A DNA stretch of 10,514 nucleotides from Paramecium sonneborni (taxonomy: Eukaryota > Ciliophora > Oligohymenophorea > Peniculida > Parameciidae): assembly GCA_905182985.1 (NCBI GenBank), contig CAJJDN010000281.1, positions 25,759 to 36,272 on the forward strand. The letters are read 5' to 3'. Shown here piece after piece: positions 8,901-10,514 of this stretch. Every line of letters begins with the position of its first letter. Position 1 is the stretch's first letter. Position numbers and translations under genes: made by a program. The notes under the pieces are model-generated. The model ran no database searches. It saw only the letters and a list, made by a program, of their open reading frames with translations, and was not told the origin of the DNA.

Positions 8901-10308
8901 GAAGCTTTATAATATTATGATTATGCAATTCAAAAAAATCCTGAAGATTTTAAATTGTACTTTAATAAAGGTATTAACAAATAAAATATTATATATAGCA
9001 AATTCTTTGTAAAAATTACATCAATTTGAAGAAGCTTTATAATATTATGATTATGCAATTTAAAAAAATTCTGAAGATTCAAACTTATATAATGCGAAAG
9101 GTAATAACAAATAAAATATTACATATAGCTTATGTATTAAATAAATTAAATAAATTTGAAGAAGCTTTAGAATAATATGACTATGCAATTTAAAAAAATC
9201 CTGAAGATTCAGACTTGTATATTGGAAAAGGTAAAAACCAATAACATATAAAATATAGCTGATACATTAGATAAATTAAATAGATTTGAAGAAGCTTTAT
9301 AATATTATGATTATGCAATTCAAAAAAATCCTGGAGATTCAGACTTGTATAATGGAAAAGGTAAACACCAATAAAATATTAATTATAGCTAATGAATTAT
9401 ATACCTTAAATAAATTTTAAGAAGCTTTATAATATTATGATTATGCAATTTAAAAAAATCCTGAAGATTTTAAATTGTATTTTAATAAAGGTAATTAAAT
9501 ATAAAATATTAAATACAGCAGATTCTTTGACAAAATTAAATAGATTTGAAGAAGCTTTATAATATTATGACTATGCAATTTAAAAAAATCCTGTAGATTT
9601 TAAATTGTACTTTAATAAAGGTAAAATCAAATACAATATTTAATATAGCTAATACATTATGTAACTTAAATAGATTTGAAGAAGCTTTACAATAGTATGA
9701 TTATGCAATTTAAAAAAATCCTGAAAATTCAATATTATATAATGGAAAAGGTAAAAACCAATAAAATATTAAATATAGCTGATACATTATATAACTTAAA
9801 TAGATTTGAAGAAGCTTTATAATATTATGATTATGCAATTCAAAAAAATCCTGAAGATTCAGACTTGTATAATGGAAAAGGTAAACACCAATAAAATATT
9901 AATTATAGCTAATACATTATATAACTTAAATAGATATGAAGAAGCTTATTAATGTTATGATTATGCAATTTAAAAAAATCCTGAAGATTTTAAATTGCAC
10001 TTTAATTAAGGTATATAAAATAAAATATTTAATAAAGCAATTTCTTTGAAAAAATTAAATCAATTTGAAGTATCTTTATAATATAATTTTTATCCTATTT
10101 AAAAAAATCCTTAAGATCTGTACTATAATGAAGGTAAAATACAATTATCATATTAAATATAGCAAATTTTTTGTAAAACGTAAATAAATTTGAAAAAGCT
10201 TAATAATATTATGATTATACATTTTAAAAAATGTTTAAAGCATTACAATATTAATTTTATTAACAATAATTAAATAACACTAATTAGAAATCACCTCAAT
10301 TATAATGA
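5941..10308 (+). CDS. Giant TPR-repeat protein, 31 exons and 30 tiny introns
   Basis: With code 6 and introns removed, this gives 1176 codons (3528 nt) ending at TGA 10306-10308; the exon sum is an exact multiple of three. Exon 1 (5941-6370) encodes about 143 residues. Its Cys and His residues (C15, C24, C53, C56, H71, H80, with CLKC at 53-56) weakly recall the B-box-like zinc regions found in front of TPRs, but this is not a clear match. TPRs begin at about residue 135. Next come 28 exons of 102 nt, each giving 34 residues such as ADTLNKLNRFEEAL followed by QYYDYAIQKNPED. The TPR signature residues fit: Tyr at position 4, Ala 8, Leu 11, Phe 17, Ala 20, Tyr 24, Ala 27 and Pro 32. A 96-nt exon (10038-10133) and a last exon (10163-10308) follow, the latter ending in a Gln/Asn-rich tail. 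TPR superhelices are protein-binding scaffolds; the partner cannot be read from the sequence. Within the array most glutamines are TAA or TAG. The start at 5941 is the first ATG before good coding sequence; 5743 is an in-frame alternative. The ATG at 6281 is out of frame and meets TGA after eight codons. Confidence 0.85.
6371..10010 (+). repeat. Tandem array of 130-bp exon-plus-intron units
   Basis: Twenty-eight consecutive units have exactly the same 130-bp length. The motif GAAGCTTTAT, or a one- or two-base variant, recurs at 6431, 6561, 6691 and so on to 9941 without a single net insertion or deletion. Each unit is a 28-nt intron plus a 102-nt exon. Units come in two main flavours: exons ending in GATTCAGA(C/T)TTGTATAATGG (SDLYNGK) and exons ending in GATTTTAAATTGTACTTTAA (FKLYFNK). 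Flanking units beyond 10011 are shortened and diverged: a 27-nt intron, a 96-nt exon, a 29-nt intron and a decayed final TPR. Confidence 0.95.
6936..7874 (+). repeat. Perfectly homogenised core of the TPR array
   Basis: Over these 939 bases the sequence equals itself shifted by 130, giving about 7.2 identical copies. Six complete units are identical including the intron (7021-7150, 7151-7280, 7281-7410, 7411-7540, 7541-7670 and 7671-7800). The run is broken on the left by C instead of A at 6935 and on the right by G instead of T at 7875. Units outside differ at many positions. Identity of introns as well as exons indicates recent DNA-level copying, not protein selection. The true copy number may be larger or variable, since short reads cannot count such copies. 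Confidence 0.9.
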
Positions 10309-10380
10309 ACAATTATCATCATCATTATTTTAATTAAAAAATAAATAAAATAATATAACTATTCAAATTATTATAATTTT
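10309..10380 (+). other. 3' flank of the TPR gene
   Basis: About 70 bases of A/T-only sequence with a few C and G residues follow the TGA. This is the expected place for the short 3' UTR and polyadenylation site of a Paramecium gene. I see no specific signal. The composition changes sharply at about 10381. Confidence 0.5.
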
Positions 10381-10514
10381 ATGTTGGGTTTGGTCAGTAC
10401 AGACCTATTTCCCTTTCGAACGACAGTAATATAGTGGTGGCTGGGGTTGGCCGGAAAAATATACCTTCCCCTTGTATTTAGTATGGTTGTGCATGGGTTG
10501 ACTTCGGGAAATAG
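10381..10514. other. GC-rich terminal segment of foreign-looking composition
   Basis: About 45% of these 134 bases are G or C (60 of 134), several-fold denser than the preceding 10 kb. It starts directly after an A/T-only stretch. On the plus strand, ATG at 10381 opens a frame to the window end if TAG at 10432 is read as Gln, including VFSMVVHGLTSGN. On the minus strand a frame is open from 10514 to about 10372 even in the standard code, including RGRYIFPANPSHHYITVV. I cannot tell which is real, and no family is recognised. It could be a nuclear copy of mitochondrial DNA, a bacterial or organelle piece joined in assembly, or a true but unusual gene end. Confidence 0.5.

Larger units (their letters stand above)
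6371..10162 (+). other. Series of 30 spliceosomal introns of 27-29 nt
   Basis: Introns begin with GTA at 6371 + 130k for k = 0 to 28. Those for k = 0 to 27 are exactly 28 nt (first 6371-6398, last 9881-9908). The k = 28 intron is 27 nt (10011-10037). The final one is 29 nt (10134-10162). Typical ends are GTAAACACCA and AAATATAG; the 5' half varies as GTAAAAACAA, GTATTTACAA and similar. All lie in phase 1, after the first base of an Ala codon (GCT or GCA) at TPR position 8. The 3' ends are TAG except AAG at 6916-6918 and 10035-10037 and CAG at 9516-9518. Retaining one 28-nt intron shifts the frame and brings a TGA at once (AGC TGA in GCTGAT units) or about 25 nt into the next exon (ATT TGA). 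Unspliced mRNA should thus be recognised by nonsense-mediated decay. Confidence 0.88.

Noticed and set aside
6371..9908. The 28-nt segments as retained IESs
   Set aside because: They begin with GTA and end with AG in constant phase and are not flanked by two TA ends with inverted consensus. Their removal restores the TPR frame, as for introns.
6399..10010. Second open frame through the array (reading CTG ATA CAT ... in each exon)
   Set aside because: Because the exon is 102 nt and TGA is rare, a second frame stays open by repetition. It lacks TPR residues, so it is a shadow of the true frame.
6371..10010. CRISPR-like array (regular repeats with short spacers)
   Set aside because: The period is 130 bp, the unit codes for a TPR, the 28-nt parts are similar to each other and have GT...AG ends, and the host is a ciliate.

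Overview
The window reads as the end of a Paramecium macronuclear chromosome. Three independent signs agree. (1) Positions 1-78 are thirteen hexamers of the mixed C4A2/C3A3 type, the telomere made by the wobbling Paramecium telomerase. (2) Long reading frames appear only when TAA and TAG are read as glutamine and TGA is the sole stop (genetic code 6). (3) The one clear gene is split by introns of 27-29 nt with GTA...TAG ends, the size and style of Paramecium introns. The DNA is very AT-rich apart from two short patches of about 45-51% GC.

Layout: telomere (1-78); about 200 bp of subtelomeric spacer without a visible gene; a plus-strand decayed gene that keeps one reading frame over 251-2701 with only scattered TGA codons; an ambiguous stretch (2702-3330) where that gene may continue after a frame change; a minus-strand decayed gene running from about 5656 down to about 3415, convergent with the first; a GC-rich patch (5561-5655) at its 5' end; a divergent spacer (5657-5940); and a large plus-strand gene (5941-10308). 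The last 134 bases (10381-10514) change abruptly in composition and may not belong to the same kind of DNA.

The large gene is the main content. It encodes a protein of about 1175 residues made almost entirely of tetratricopeptide (TPR) repeats. The genomic unit is 130 bp: a 102-nt exon encoding exactly one 34-residue TPR phase, plus a 28-nt intron. Intron starts fall at 6371 + 130k for k = 0 to 28. The next unit is shortened, giving 30 introns and 31 exons in the model. All splice junctions are phase 1, no exon holds an in-frame TGA, and the reading frame closes at a TGA at 10306-10308. The middle of the array (6936-7874) is a perfect 130-bp periodicity, introns included, which points to recent unequal exchange or gene conversion.

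The two decayed genes are not recognised. Their frames are supported by TGA scarcity and protein-like translation, not by a named family. The window shows no rRNA, tRNA, CRISPR array or transposon that I can support.
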